Shown here: piece by piece, positions 1 to 8,344 of the stretch | Position numbering within the stretch: the stretch's first letter is position 1 | How the letters are laid out: the number at the start of each line of letters is the position of its first letter | Source of the DNA: Thiotrichales bacterium | GTDB lineage: Bacteria; Pseudomonadota; Gammaproteobacteria; Thiomicrospirales; Thiomicrospiraceae | DNA length: 35,791 nt | Direction: 5' to 3' | Assembly (NCBI GenBank): GCA_022759035.1 | Contig: JAEMQD010000150.1 | Coordinates: 1-35,791 of the forward strand | Position numbers and translations under genes: made by a program | The notes under the pieces: generated by a model | What the model was told of the DNA's origin: nothing | Database searches by the model: none | What the model saw: only the letters and a program-made list of their open reading frames with translations

Positions 1-23
1 CTATAGTTAGATAGCGTAATAAT

Positions 24-875
24 ATGATAGAAACTTTTGAACAAAAATTACGTCGTGCCTTCCTTGCTATACAAGGCATTGCTATTCCAGATGTGCCAGA
101 AGAAATTATGGCAATGGAAAAAGAAATGAATGGGCGTTATCCGAATACGCAAGTAGTTACTCAGATTATTTGCAAAAACGCGTTATTAGCTGCAGACGTC
201 TTAACGCTAGCCAATTCACCCGCGATGCGTCCTAAACAACCTATTCAGTCGATTGCCCAAGCAGTTGCTGTTCTTGGAACAAAAAACCTAAAAAATATGG
301 TCATCGCTTCAGCATTAAAGCAGGTATTGGGTAGCGCTGAAACGATTAGAGAGATTATGGATCATTCGGTTGACGTGGCTTATTGTATGGCAGAACTCGC
401 TTATTTTGTTCATGGTGTATCGCCAGATGAAGCTTATTTGTGTGGGTTGTTTCATAATTGTGGTGCTTTTTTGCTTGCTGCTAAAGATGCTAGCGCTTAT
501 AGTGATGTGTTTTTTCAATCGCATAGTTTCCCGATTACCAGTATTGAAAAAGAGGAAGCGATTTTTAAAACCAACCATGCCGTTGTTGGTGTGTTGATGG
601 CTAAAAAATGGCAATTGTCTGCGGAAATGGTACAAGCAATTTATGATCATCACATTGAGCAATGTGATCGTATTACTGCGGATAAGGTTAGCGTACTCGT
701 TGGCTTGTTAAAAGTAGCTAATGGTATTGTCGCGGACACCTCGTTAGGTGCTTATATTGGCGAGGAGATGACGAACTACTTAGAAGATGGTATGGATGTT
801 TTGATGCTGTCTAAAGCGAATATTAAAGAAGTGCGTATGGCTTTGCAGACTTATGCCGCAGTCGGTACTAATTAA
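24..875 (+). CDS. HDOD-domain signalling protein
   Basis: A 283-residue soluble protein that looks like a single HDOD (HD-related output) domain with little else. Family-like features are the N-terminal helix, the segment around residues 55-75 with LANSPAM (HDOD proteins usually have a similar L-x-N-S-x-x-x), the SIAQAVAVLGTKNLKNMV segment near residue 80, and AYLCGLFHNCGAFLL near residues 137-151. The HD-phosphodiesterase metal pair is not intact here (HNCG), as is normal for HDOD proteins, which are regulatory rather than hydrolytic. Members of the family act in signalling linked to motility, stress or c-di-GMP. The gene is followed after 18 bases by convergent lpxH, so it is probably monocistronic; its upstream region lies outside the window. 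Family call is firm; partner and signal are unknown. Confidence 0.8.
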   Translation: MIETFEQKLRRAFLAIQGIAIPDVPEEIMAMEKEMNGRYPNTQVVTQIICKNALLAADVLTLANSPAMRPKQPIQSIAQAVAVLGTKNLKNMVIASALKQVLGSAETIREIMDHSVDVAYCMAELAYFVHGVSPDEAYLCGLFHNCGAFLLAAKDASAYSDVFFQSHSFPITSIEKEEAIFKTNHAVVGVLMAKKWQLSAEMVQAIYDHHIEQCDRITADKVSVLVGLLKVANGIVADTSLGAYIGEEMTNYLEDGMDVLMLSKANIKEVRMALQTYAAVGTN

Positions 876-893
876 TAAGCATCTGAAAAAGAT

Positions 894-1637
894 TCAATCA
901 GGTAAAAAGGTTTGTAACGCGAGTTGATTGTTTTTCCATTGCAGATAAATGGCTTGTGGTCGCCAGTCACCGACTACCCAGCGGGTTACGCTCGTATTAT
1001 CTGAATGCTTCATTGGACGGTGTGTATGGCCGTGGATGATATGGTTGACGGTTGGATGACGTTGAACGAGTTCGGATACCCCCATGGTGGTTACATCCAT
1101 GATCTCTTCTTGCTTGTTTTGTTTTTCGCTACTACTGGCATCTCTCAGTTGCTGGGCAATAGCAATGCGCTCAGTTGCTGATTTTTTAAGTTGTTCTGCT
1201 TGCCATGCTGGATTAAACATAATCGCGCGCATTGTTAAATAGGTGGTGTCGTCAGTACAAAGCGTGTCTCCGTGTAGTAACACCGCTTTGTTATTGCCGT
1301 CGAGCTGGACTTCTGTTTCATCATCAAGCAATGTTGCTCCTGTGGCTTGAGCAAACGCTGCTTTCAGAAGAAAATCACGGTTACCACGACCAATGTAAAG
1401 CGCTTTTCCTAAACGTGTATAGTCGGATAGTGCCTGTATCACTGTTGCGTAGGCAATAATCCCAATATCATCTCCTAACCAACCGTCAAATAAATCGCCC
1501 AAAATGTATACTGCGTCAGCTTCCTTGGCGGTGGTTTGCATAAACTGCAAAAATGCTTTGGTTAGTAACGCATCTGCCTGGGGTGGCAAATGGACATCGG
1601 CGATAAAAATTATGTTGTTGGCTGGCGATGATATCAT
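894..1637 (-). CDS. lpxH: UDP-2,3-diacylglucosamine diphosphatase LpxH
   Basis: Manganese-dependent calcineurin-like phosphoesterase that cleaves UDP-2,3-diacylglucosamine to lipid X and UMP, the fourth step of lipid A synthesis, at the inner face of the cytoplasmic membrane. All metal-binding blocks are visible: FIADVHLPP at the N terminus (D-x-H), GDLFDGWLGDD, GRGNRD, LLHGDTLCTDD and HGHTHRP. At 247 residues it matches the usual LpxH length of about 240. It is the last gene of a leftward operon, 12 bases after an exported cyclophilin. A cyclophilin gene beside lpxH is also the E. coli arrangement (ppiB-lpxH). The ribosome site before the ATG is weak, so translation may depend on the upstream gene. 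Confidence 0.93.
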   Translation of the reverse strand: MISSPANNIIFIADVHLPPQADALLTKAFLQFMQTTAKEADAVYILGDLFDGWLGDDIGIIAYATVIQALSDYTRLGKALYIGRGNRDFLLKAAFAQATGATLLDDETEVQLDGNNKAVLLHGDTLCTDDTTYLTMRAIMFNPAWQAEQLKKSATERIAIAQQLRDASSSEKQNKQEEIMDVTTMGVSELVQRHPTVNHIIHGHTHRPMKHSDNTSVTRWVVGDWRPQAIYLQWKNNQLALQTFLPD

Positions 1638-1649
1638 GGTGCGAACAAC

Positions 1650-2216
1650 TTAAAGCTGATGTGCTTCTTGAATAATTACAGGCTCTTTAGGTACATCTTG
1701 GTACATGCCTTTATTACCTGTTGGTACAGAACGAATTTCGTTTACTGTTTTCATGCCATCAATAACACGTCCAAATACAGCATAACCCCAAGCGCGCGGT
1801 GTTTTTTCGCGGAAGTCTAGAAAGTCATTATTAACCGTATTAATGAAGAATTGCGCTGTTGCCGAATGAGGATCATTGGTGCGTGCCATGGCAAGTGTAC
1901 CAATCGTATTTCTTAGGCCATTGTCGGCTTCATTTTCAATAGGTTCATGTACTGGCTTTTGTGTCATATCTGCCGTAAAACCACCGCCTTGAATCATAAA
2001 GTCTTTAATAACGCGATGAAAAATCGTGCCGTTATAATGGCCTTCTTTTACGTAAGTTAAAAAGTTGGCAACGGTTTTGGGTGCCTTGTCAGCAAAAAGC
2101 TCGACGGTGATATCACCGTGATTTGTCTTAAATAAAACTTTCGGATTATCTGCAAGAACTTCTGTCGATGTCATAAAAAATAAAACTCCAATCAATGCAA
2201 AAAAACGACGCATCAT
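1650..2216 (-). CDS. ppiA: Exported cyclophilin-type peptidyl-prolyl isomerase
   Basis: Cyclophilin that isomerises X-Pro bonds during folding. The catalytic core is complete: [13 protein letters not shown] (with the active Arg), [12 protein letters not shown] (the QFFI block) and [13 protein letters not shown]. Total length is 188 residues. The first 22 residues form a signal peptide: two Arg, a hydrophobic stretch ([11 protein letters not shown]) and a probable cut after VLA. The protein is therefore predicted to be periplasmic, like PpiA, although its position next to lpxH is that of cytoplasmic PpiB in E. coli. Two ATG codons in tandem follow a good AAGGAG; either could be used. The symbol rests on predicted location, not on orthology. 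Confidence 0.88.
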   Translation of the reverse strand: MMRRFFALIGVLFFMTSTEVLADNPKVLFKTNHGDITVELFADKAPKTVANFLTYVKEGHYNGTIFHRVIKDFMIQGGGFTADMTQKPVHEPIENEADNGLRNTIGTLAMARTNDPHSATAQFFINTVNNDFLDFREKTPRAWGYAVFGRVIDGMKTVNEIRSVPTGNKGMYQDVPKEPVIIQEAHQL

Positions 2217-2246
2217 TATGCTCCTTTTAAAAACGGGGTTATTGTA

Positions 2247-3488
2247 TCATGTGCTCATTGTCTGATTTTGATTCAATTCGGCACTCACCAATGCTTGCAC
2301 TTGTGCTACGCTAATGGCGGTCATACAAACGGGTTGTGAACAGGGTGTTTTACGATGGTTTGCAGCAGAGACACAAGGCGCACAAGCTAATCCTGCCCAA
2401 ATAGGGGTGCTGTTGCCTAACGAACCATAAAGTGTTGGTGTTTCTGGGCCAAATAACACAAAGGTTTTCAGCGGTGTGATTGCAGAAAAATGGCCTGGAC
2501 CAGAGTCGTTACTCACCATTAGGTGGCTGACCCAATATAATGTGGGGAGTTCGGCGAATTTGACGCCGCCAGCAAAATTGATGACGCGATCACTATCACA
2601 TTGTTGCTTTAGGGCTTCAGCTTCTTCTCGTTCTGCTGGCGCACCAGTAATCAGGATAACGATGTCATGATGTGCGCTAAGCAGGTTGCGCATAAGTTCA
2701 GCATAGCGTTCTTTTGGCCAACGACGTTGTGTCAGTAATTCTGAAGCATTAGGGTTAATGAGTACAATACGTTTATTGTGAAGGGTTTGCTCAGGGCATA
2801 GCAGCGCAATGCGCTGGCGCATTTCTGCTTTGGCTTGTTCACTAACGACAGCTTGCGTTAGCTTAATGTCTTCATCGCTAATAGTGGTTTTTGCATAGGG
2901 GATTTCTGTTTGGTTGCATTCCAAACTGTACACAAGTGCAATAAAGCTTTTGGCAACGTGTTGATGTGCATTGTAGGCAACCTTGTGCGTTAGCATAAAG
3001 CCGCGCCATAGCCCTTCATTATGAAAGCTATGGAAACCAACGCGTCGCCATGCACCAGATAATCCTGTTAGTAAAGCGCTAACGCGAGAGAAAAGCTCTA
3101 GGTCGATTACTGTGTCGATGTGGTTTTTACGGCACCAGACGAGGTAGCGTAAGCTGTCCCATAGTAAGGTAAGAAGACTATCTTCGCGTAAGGTAAATAC
3201 ATTCGCTGGTTTGACAGTATCAAGTAGCGCTAAACTGGGGCGATTTTTGGCAAAAATAACGAAAAATAGTTCTGCGTTTAGGTTTTTTTGTGCACGACGC
3301 ATCGCTGGATCAGCAATGATGGTGCTACCCATTTCAGAAAGCTCAACAAATAAAATGCGTTTGATGTCTGGTTGTTCTATGCTTGCTTGGTTTCTAAACC
3401 AATCTTGAAAAGCAACATATAAGCTGGCAATAAAGGTTAAAGGAATGCCGAGCCAGTAGTCGAGTTGGCGCATGGTATCAACACGCAT
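2247..3488 (-). CDS. Glycosyltransferase family 9 (heptosyltransferase-like)
   Basis: A 413-residue GT9 enzyme of the ADP-heptose:LPS heptosyltransferase type. The N-terminal Rossmann half starts near residue 43 (KRILFVELSEMGSTI, where GT9 enzymes usually have a Gly-rich IGD-type loop). The nucleotide-sugar half shows LINPNASELLTQRRWPKERYAEL near residues 243-265 and the GT9 signature SNDSGPGHFSAI followed by FGPETP near the C terminus. About 35 extra residues precede the usual start and look membrane-associating (WLGIPLTFIASLYVAF). The C-terminal cysteines (CAPCVSAANHRKTPCSQPVC) resemble the Cys-rich tail seen in other GT9 proteins. It starts 4 bases before the end of the flippase-like gene, suggesting coupled translation. 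Acceptor and sugar cannot be told from sequence; an LPS or other surface glycan is inferred. Confidence 0.85.
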   Translation of the reverse strand: MRVDTMRQLDYWLGIPLTFIASLYVAFQDWFRNQASIEQPDIKRILFVELSEMGSTIIADPAMRRAQKNLNAELFFVIFAKNRPSLALLDTVKPANVFTLREDSLLTLLWDSLRYLVWCRKNHIDTVIDLELFSRVSALLTGLSGAWRRVGFHSFHNEGLWRGFMLTHKVAYNAHQHVAKSFIALVYSLECNQTEIPYAKTTISDEDIKLTQAVVSEQAKAEMRQRIALLCPEQTLHNKRIVLINPNASELLTQRRWPKERYAELMRNLLSAHHDIVILITGAPAEREEAEALKQQCDSDRVINFAGGVKFAELPTLYWVSHLMVSNDSGPGHFSAITPLKTFVLFGPETPTLYGSLGNSTPIWAGLACAPCVSAANHRKTPCSQPVCMTAISVAQVQALVSAELNQNQTMST

Positions 3489-3491
3489 AAA

Positions 3492-4442
3492 TTAATTTTC
3501 CTTATTGTTGTTATGGGTAGAATGATTATTTTGCCACCATTGTTTGTCGTGGGTAAAAAACCATAATCCAGGAAGGCTTGCCACGATGAGGGTCAAACCA
3601 TAGATAACAGATAATGCGAGTACAGGCTCTGGTGCAGCGCCAATTAGTGCAAATATACCCACCATCGCACCTTCACGAATGCCCCAGCCTGCAAAGGAAA
3701 GGGGGAGTAGCGTTAGCAGTATGACAGGTGGAATGACCACTAAGTACACAATGAGGTCGAAGGTTAGTCCAAGCCCATTGCCAATTGTCATGAGCACTAA
3801 CATGGAAAATAAGTGAATGACCGCAGAGAGTCCAAGTTGAATACTAATGGTTTTGCCATTGCTATAGACCTGTGCAAAGCGTTGTGAAAGTTTTTGTAAG
3901 CTTGACCAAAGCGGAAAAGACCACTTCGGTAGCTTATGCATCAGTAAACCAAAAATAGCACCGATAAAAGCAATTACTAAAATGACACCAATGCTGTAAG
4001 CAATTTGTGCGGGCAACAAAGTGGGTAACCAAAATAGCGCAAGTGCGTTGAGCAGTAATAGCCCTAAAAGGCCTGCGATACGGTCAATAAATACACCAAA
4101 AAAAGCTTCTTTGTGATTGCCAATTCGATTGCCATTTTCTAACACACGATAGGCGTCTCCGCCGATACTGGTAGGCAAAAGTTGATTGAATAGCGCGCCT
4201 TTGAAATAGCTTTTAATATAAAAAGTCGTATCTGGTGGATCGCCAAGCCAACGTTGAATAAGGCTCCAGCGATAGGCAGCAGTTAAGGTGCTAGCGAGTT
4301 GTAATAATAAAGCCAGTAATAAGCTACCAACGCCGATATTGGCAATGCTTTGCCACAAGTGCGTATTATCCAATCGTTGAACAATAAGCCATAGGAGGAG
4401 AAGCGAAAGAATGAGTTTTAACCAAGCTAAAGCAATTTTCAT
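3492..4442 (-). CDS. Flippase-like integral membrane protein (UPF0104/LPG synthase TM family)
   Basis: A polytopic inner-membrane protein of about 316 residues with roughly eight hydrophobic segments. It belongs to the lysylphosphatidylglycerol-synthase transmembrane (YbhN/AglD-like) family. Family marks are the N-terminal amphipathic/TM segment (LAWLKLILSLLLLWLIVQRL), the YFKGALFNQLLPTSIGGDAYRV block and the PLSFAGWGIREGAMVG block. Such proteins accompany glycosyltransferases and are thought to move lipid-linked intermediates; here it lies between GT39 and GT9 genes, which fits. I place the start at the ATG (MKIALAW) and not at the TTG 24 bases upstream, because family members begin right before the first membrane helix. 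Neither start has a good ribosome site. Confidence 0.8.
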   Translation of the reverse strand: MKIALAWLKLILSLLLLWLIVQRLDNTHLWQSIANIGVGSLLLALLLQLASTLTAAYRWSLIQRWLGDPPDTTFYIKSYFKGALFNQLLPTSIGGDAYRVLENGNRIGNHKEAFFGVFIDRIAGLLGLLLLNALALFWLPTLLPAQIAYSIGVILVIAFIGAIFGLLMHKLPKWSFPLWSSLQKLSQRFAQVYSNGKTISIQLGLSAVIHLFSMLVLMTIGNGLGLTFDLIVYLVVIPPVILLTLLPLSFAGWGIREGAMVGIFALIGAAPEPVLALSVIYGLTLIVASLPGLWFFTHDKQWWQNNHSTHNNNKEN

Positions 4443-4499
4443 TAAGGTGCAGTTCGATAAAGGCAATAAAATTTGGCTAATTATACGGGAAATAGCAGG

Positions 4500-5918
4500 T
4501 TAGGGGCTAACAATAAAATGCAAGCAACGGTAGAAGCGGAAGTCTTCATGGGTTGCGGTCAAATATTGACAAGATTCAAAACGGGCCAACCAATCAGAGC
4601 TATTCGTATGCGGTGGTAGGATGAGTAGACCAGAAGTTTGGTTTGTTGGTGAACCAAACCATAGATCAAATTGATCGATGCGATCATCTAACACAATAAC
4701 GGGTGCTGGGCGCGCATACCACGCGATGCGACTACTATCTACCCAATGTGTGGTTAAAATGGGTTCGTTTTCTAGGCGAATTTTTGTTGCAATTTGTGCT
4801 GCTGTTTTCCAACCAATTAGGTCTTGTGCAGGATTGGGATGAAATGCTTCTCCTAGTCGTGGCGAAAAGCTTAATGCAATAATGACCAACGTAATTAACC
4901 AACCATAGGTGAAGTTGGTGGTGAATAGGATGTTAACCAAGCGTCGATTTGATGCATGATATGCTTGTGTGATACGTTGACTCAAACTAGGTAGCCACAG
5001 TAAATAAAAGAAGGCCAGCCAATGCGGCAAGCTGGGCTCTTTACCGGATGAAATTGTAAAAATGATGAGTGCGGGCAATGTAAATGCGACGAGCTGTCTA
5101 TGTTGTATGTTTGAAATAAATTGGCGAAAGTTGGTGGTTAACAACCAAGCACCAAGCCACACAAAGGGAGTGTAGGCAAGAAGTTGACTCGCTTGGCTTT
5201 GCAACAAGTGTGTCCACATAAATGCAGTGTCGGGACTGCCATGATTGAGTTGGTATAAGATGGAAATCCAGTTATGTTGGCTATTCCAAATAAGAATAGG
5301 TAATGTCATTGCGCCCGCGATCGCAACGCTCATCCATAAGCCTAGGTGTTTGAACAAATGGGTAGATTTGCTAACGAGTAGCATCAACACCAGTCCAACG
5401 GCGAAGAGGATGCTGGTATATTTGCTTAAAGCCGCGGTGCCGATGAGTAAGCCGAGCAATAGCCAGTTCTGCCATGAAGGCTTAGTTAATGTGTTTTGCG
5501 CTTGCCAAAATAGTGCGATGGTTAGCGGTAGCAGTAGTGTGTCTGGCACAAGACCGATACCAAGCAGATGTAAAATGGGCATCGCACTAAACAGTAACGT
5601 TGCGATATTGGCGGTGATTTGTGATTGGTAATGCGTTAGCGTATAGCGGTAAACGAGCCATAAGCTGAGGGCGTAGCTTGCAATGGCGAAGCTTCTTAAA
5701 GCCAACTCGTGATCACTTATCATCAGTGCAAGTGCATTTAACCAACCGACGAGTGGTGGATGGTCAAAGTAACTTAATGCAGGTTTTAAGCCATAAAGCG
5801 CATAGTGTGCTTCGTCAACAGTAAGTGGAACATAAGCTGCGGGAATGCTGTGTGCAAGTAGCGTTATTAGCAATAAATAACGAATGAGATAAGGGGAGTG
5901 TAGTGATTTGTTTAACAT
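4500..5918 (-). CDS. Glycosyltransferase family 39 (ArnT/PMT-like)
   Basis: A 472-residue integral membrane glycosyltransferase that would use an undecaprenyl-phosphate-linked sugar and act on the periplasmic face. The catalytic acidic pair sits in the first periplasmic loop (DEAHYAL, D35-E36), followed by the typical YFDHPPLVGWL (residues 50-60). Around ten further hydrophobic segments follow, then a soluble C-terminal region from about residue 370. The acceptor (lipid A, LPS core or another glycan) is not evident, and this need not be ArnT itself: no arn genes are nearby. First gene of the leftward envelope operon. Its ATG is only about 20 bases past a strong terminator hairpin and lacks a Shine-Dalgarno sequence, so its own promoter, if any, is very close. 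Confidence 0.82.
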   Translation of the reverse strand: MLNKSLHSPYLIRYLLLITLLAHSIPAAYVPLTVDEAHYALYGLKPALSYFDHPPLVGWLNALALMISDHELALRSFAIASYALSLWLVYRYTLTHYQSQITANIATLLFSAMPILHLLGIGLVPDTLLLPLTIALFWQAQNTLTKPSWQNWLLLGLLIGTAALSKYTSILFAVGLVLMLLVSKSTHLFKHLGLWMSVAIAGAMTLPILIWNSQHNWISILYQLNHGSPDTAFMWTHLLQSQASQLLAYTPFVWLGAWLLTTNFRQFISNIQHRQLVAFTLPALIIFTISSGKEPSLPHWLAFFYLLWLPSLSQRITQAYHASNRRLVNILFTTNFTYGWLITLVIIALSFSPRLGEAFHPNPAQDLIGWKTAAQIATKIRLENEPILTTHWVDSSRIAWYARPAPVIVLDDRIDQFDLWFGSPTNQTSGLLILPPHTNSSDWLARFESCQYLTATHEDFRFYRCLHFIVSP

Positions 5919-5925
5919 GTTGCTA

Positions 5926-5959
5926 AGTATAAAATAAAAAGCCTGACAAAAGTCAGGCT
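5926..5959 (-). terminator. Rho-independent terminator after yajQ
   Basis: On the minus strand AGCCTGAC and GTCAGGCT form a perfect 8-bp stem around a TTTT loop, followed directly by TTTTATTTTAT. It lies downstream of yajQ and just before the GT39 start, so it should separate yajQ from the glycosyltransferase operon. Confidence 0.85.
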
Positions 5960-6011
5960 AAACCCACAATTTGACCAGAGGAAAACCTGGCAAACAATGT
6001 AAAAACGCTCA

Positions 6012-6049
6012 CAACACCTAAGTAATGATTAATCACTATTTAGGTGTTG
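6012..6049. repeat. 38-base near-perfect palindrome
   Basis: The arms begin CAACACCTAA and end TTAGGTGTTG, with centre TGATTAATCA. Across 19 pairs I find one A/C mismatch and one G/T pair, with no loop at the DNA level. It lies between the yajQ stop and the yajQ terminator. On the minus strand a short T-run (TTTTT) begins about 6 bases after it, so it might be a first, weaker terminator. It could equally be an operator or the stem of a small RNA. Function unknown. Confidence 0.6.
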
Positions 6050-6096
6050 ATAATAATATAATGATAATCTGATATTGTCAATAAGTTATTTAATCT

Positions 6097-6588
6097 TTAA
6101 TCGCGGAAATTATTAAATTGTAATGGGCGTTCTAAATCGTCTAGTTGGCGCAGCATGGCAATGGCTTCTTGCAAGTCGTCCCGTTTTTTTCCTGTGACAC
6201 GCACGGTTTCACCTTGAATGGCTGCTTGTACTTTCATTTTTTGATCTTTAATGGCTTTAGTAATTTTTTTAGCGATCGTTGCGTCTAGCCCTTGATGAAC
6301 AATAATGGTTTGTTTGGCTGTTTTGAGTTGAATATCAGGGTTTTTTCGCTCAATGGAACGTGTATCGATACCGCGTTTAATCAGTTTTGCCGTAAGGATG
6401 TCATACATTTGATCAAGTTGAAATTCGGATTCTGTTTGGAGTTTAATCAGCATTTCTTTGTCGTCTAAGCTAAAGCTAGAATCGGTTCCTTTAAAGTCGA
6501 ATCGAGACGTGACTTCCTTATTCGCTTGATCAACGGCGTTGGCTAGCTCATGTTTGTCAACTTCGGAAACGATATCAAATGAAGGCAT
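6097..6588 (-). CDS. yajQ: YajQ family nucleotide-binding protein
   Basis: A 163-residue protein matching YajQ/UPF0234 in length and from end to end: MPSFDIVSEVDKHELANAVD at the N terminus, then SRFDFKGTDSSF, and the C-terminal KVQAAIQGETVRVTGKKRDDLQ with RPLQFNNFRD at the end. The fold is two ferredoxin-like domains. Family members bind nucleic acid and, in some species such as Xanthomonas, c-di-GMP, influencing transcription of virulence genes. A good AGGAG lies 8 bases before the ATG. It is transcribed alone, divergently from the LonH-like gene, and ends at the hairpin near 5940. Which ligand it binds here cannot be told from sequence. Confidence 0.93.
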   Translation of the reverse strand: MPSFDIVSEVDKHELANAVDQANKEVTSRFDFKGTDSSFSLDDKEMLIKLQTESEFQLDQMYDILTAKLIKRGIDTRSIERKNPDIQLKTAKQTIIVHQGLDATIAKKITKAIKDQKMKVQAAIQGETVRVTGKKRDDLQEAIAMLRQLDDLERPLQFNNFRD

Positions 6589-6625
6589 TTCTTTTCTCCT
6601 GTGCTTGTTTTGATTTGATTGCCTT

Positions 6626-6640
6626 TGGTTAATGTAACCA
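6626..6640. promoter_or_regulatory. Small inverted repeat in divergent yajQ/lonH spacer
   Basis: TGGTTA-ATG-TAACCA, a perfect 6-bp inverted repeat with a 3-base spacer, lies in the 109-base gap between two divergent genes. This is the shape and place of a possible operator, but I could not pick convincing -35/-10 pairs around it. Confidence 0.25.
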
Positions 6641-6697
6641 GTAGCTGCTTAGGATAGAATAGCGTTTCGTCAGTTAAATTTCTACCAGCGGAAGATT

Positions 6698-8344
6698 ATG
6701 TCCAACCTTTTACCTTCGTTAACACCCGAACAACTTTATCGCCAAACACCCATTACTCATCTTGAAAATATCACTGCTAGTTTGTTGCCAATGGCAGAAT
6801 TACATCCACGAGCCGCTTCTGCATTAAGCAGTTTTTTGCGTGCGCGTCGTCAGAAGCATTTAATGGTTGTTGACGAAGGGATAGAGGCTTGGCGCACTTG
6901 GTTAGTTGCAGAGATTGAGTCTGCCGCAGCGGCACAGTATTTGGTGACAGGGCAAAATGTGCCTGTTATGTATGAACCTGCGTTATCTTTGCCACAGTTA
7001 GTCGGTACGGCTGTGGGTAATCATGTTCGTGCTGGTGCGTTGCATCGTGCTGATGGTGGTTATCTGATTGTGCGCGTTGCTTCTTTGTTGCAGGTGGCCC
7101 AGTTGTGGCAAGTAATCAAAGGCGTTTTGCAAACAGGGCGCCTTTCTGCTGATGATTGGTATGCGGTGCAAGGCAATAAGCTAAGCGACAGTTTGCCGTT
7201 AGTGAATGATTGGGCAATCGATATCCGTTTGGTGTTGGTCGGTGAGGCGCATGACTTTTATTCGTTAGAGGAAGCGGATAGCGATGTCGTGGGCTTGTTT
7301 GATCGTTTGATTGAATTTGAAGCCTTTGCGGATAGAACGGCAGTAATGGAGCAAGCGCTCATGTCAGTTTTACTTGCACGTTGTCAAACAGATTTATTGT
7401 TGCCAGTGACTGCTGATGCGTTAGCTTTATTGTGTGCGCTATCGGCACGCATGGGTGAGGATGCAACGCGTTTGGCATTGGTTATGGATCGGTTAGAAGC
7501 GGTGTTAATGCGTGCGCAAGATGAGGCGTTACAGTTAGATAAAAAACAGGTCGATGCGCAGTCTGTGCAACTGGCTATTGAAAAAGACCGTTACGAAGCA
7601 GGGCGTCTTGAAGCGGAGTATCGCCAAGCGATTACTTCTGGTTGGTTAGCCATTGCAACGGCTGATTTAGCAGTAGGTCAAATTAATGCGTTAACGGTTT
7701 ATGAGGTCGGTAGAATGGCTTTTGGTCAGCCTGTCAAGATTAGTGCGCAAACATCGCCTGGTAATGACGGTTTGGTCGATATTGAAAAAGAAGTGGATTT
7801 GGCTGGGCCAATTCATAGTAAAGGGATGCTGATTGTCCAAGGTTATTTACGTGGCCGTTTTATGCGCTCTCGGTCGATGGCGTTGACTGCGAGTGTGGTG
7901 ATGGAGCAAACCTATGAAGGTGTTGAAGGCGATAGTGCATCAGCAGCAGAAACACTTGCGTTATTGTCTTCCATTGCGCAAGTACCATTACGACAAGATA
8001 TTGCGGTAACGGGTGCCATTAATCAGTTTGGTGATATTCAGGCTGTTGGTGGCATTAATGAAAAAATTGAAGGTTTTTTTCGCCTTTGTGCGATGCGTGG
8101 GTTAACGGGTTCGCAAGGGGTATTAATTCCAGCAGTCAATCAGCAGTCGTTGATGTTGGCTGATGACGTGCGAGAGGCTTGTGCTGCTGGTCAGTTTCAT
8201 GTTTATCCCGTGAGTCATTTAGATGAAGCCTTGGCGTTGTTAACCAATCAGCCAGCCGAGTTAATTAATGAGCAAGTAATGCATGTATTGGAGTTAATGA
8301 ATCCAATTAGCACTGAGCATGATGAAGAGCCAAGCCAGCATTAA
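6698..8344 (+). CDS. Lon-like protease of the LonH/YcbZ type without ATPase motifs
   Basis: A 548-residue protein close in plan to E. coli YcbZ (LonH, 586 residues). The C-terminal Lon protease domain (about residues 320-520) is complete: RIGQINAL-type entry at GQINALTVYEVG, IHSKGMLIVQGYL, and the Ser-Lys dyad S413 in GDSAS and K456 in GGINEKIEGFF. The N-terminal half has an AAA-like remnant (GALHRADGGYLIV near 113-125 and FDRLIEFEAF), but I find no Walker A motif, so ATP-driven unfolding is doubtful. Substrate unknown. The stop overlaps the comEC start by 26 bases, so the two are probably translationally coupled. A GCGGAAG ribosome site precedes the ATG. Confidence 0.85.
   Translation: MSNLLPSLTPEQLYRQTPITHLENITASLLPMAELHPRAASALSSFLRARRQKHLMVVDEGIEAWRTWLVAEIESAAAAQYLVTGQNVPVMYEPALSLPQLVGTAVGNHVRAGALHRADGGYLIVRVASLLQVAQLWQVIKGVLQTGRLSADDWYAVQGNKLSDSLPLVNDWAIDIRLVLVGEAHDFYSLEEADSDVVGLFDRLIEFEAFADRTAVMEQALMSVLLARCQTDLLLPVTADALALLCALSARMGEDATRLALVMDRLEAVLMRAQDEALQLDKKQVDAQSVQLAIEKDRYEAGRLEAEYRQAITSGWLAIATADLAVGQINALTVYEVGRMAFGQPVKISAQTSPGNDGLVDIEKEVDLAGPIHSKGMLIVQGYLRGRFMRSRSMALTASVVMEQTYEGVEGDSASAAETLALLSSIAQVPLRQDIAVTGAINQFGDIQAVGGINEKIEGFFRLCAMRGLTGSQGVLIPAVNQQSLMLADDVREACAAGQFHVYPVSHLDEALALLTNQPAELINEQVMHVLELMNPISTEHDEEPSQH

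Noticed and set aside
6601-6697. Promoter for the lonH operon using TAGAAT at 6655-6660
   Set aside because: No acceptable -35 hexamer at 16-18 bases; left as unassigned.
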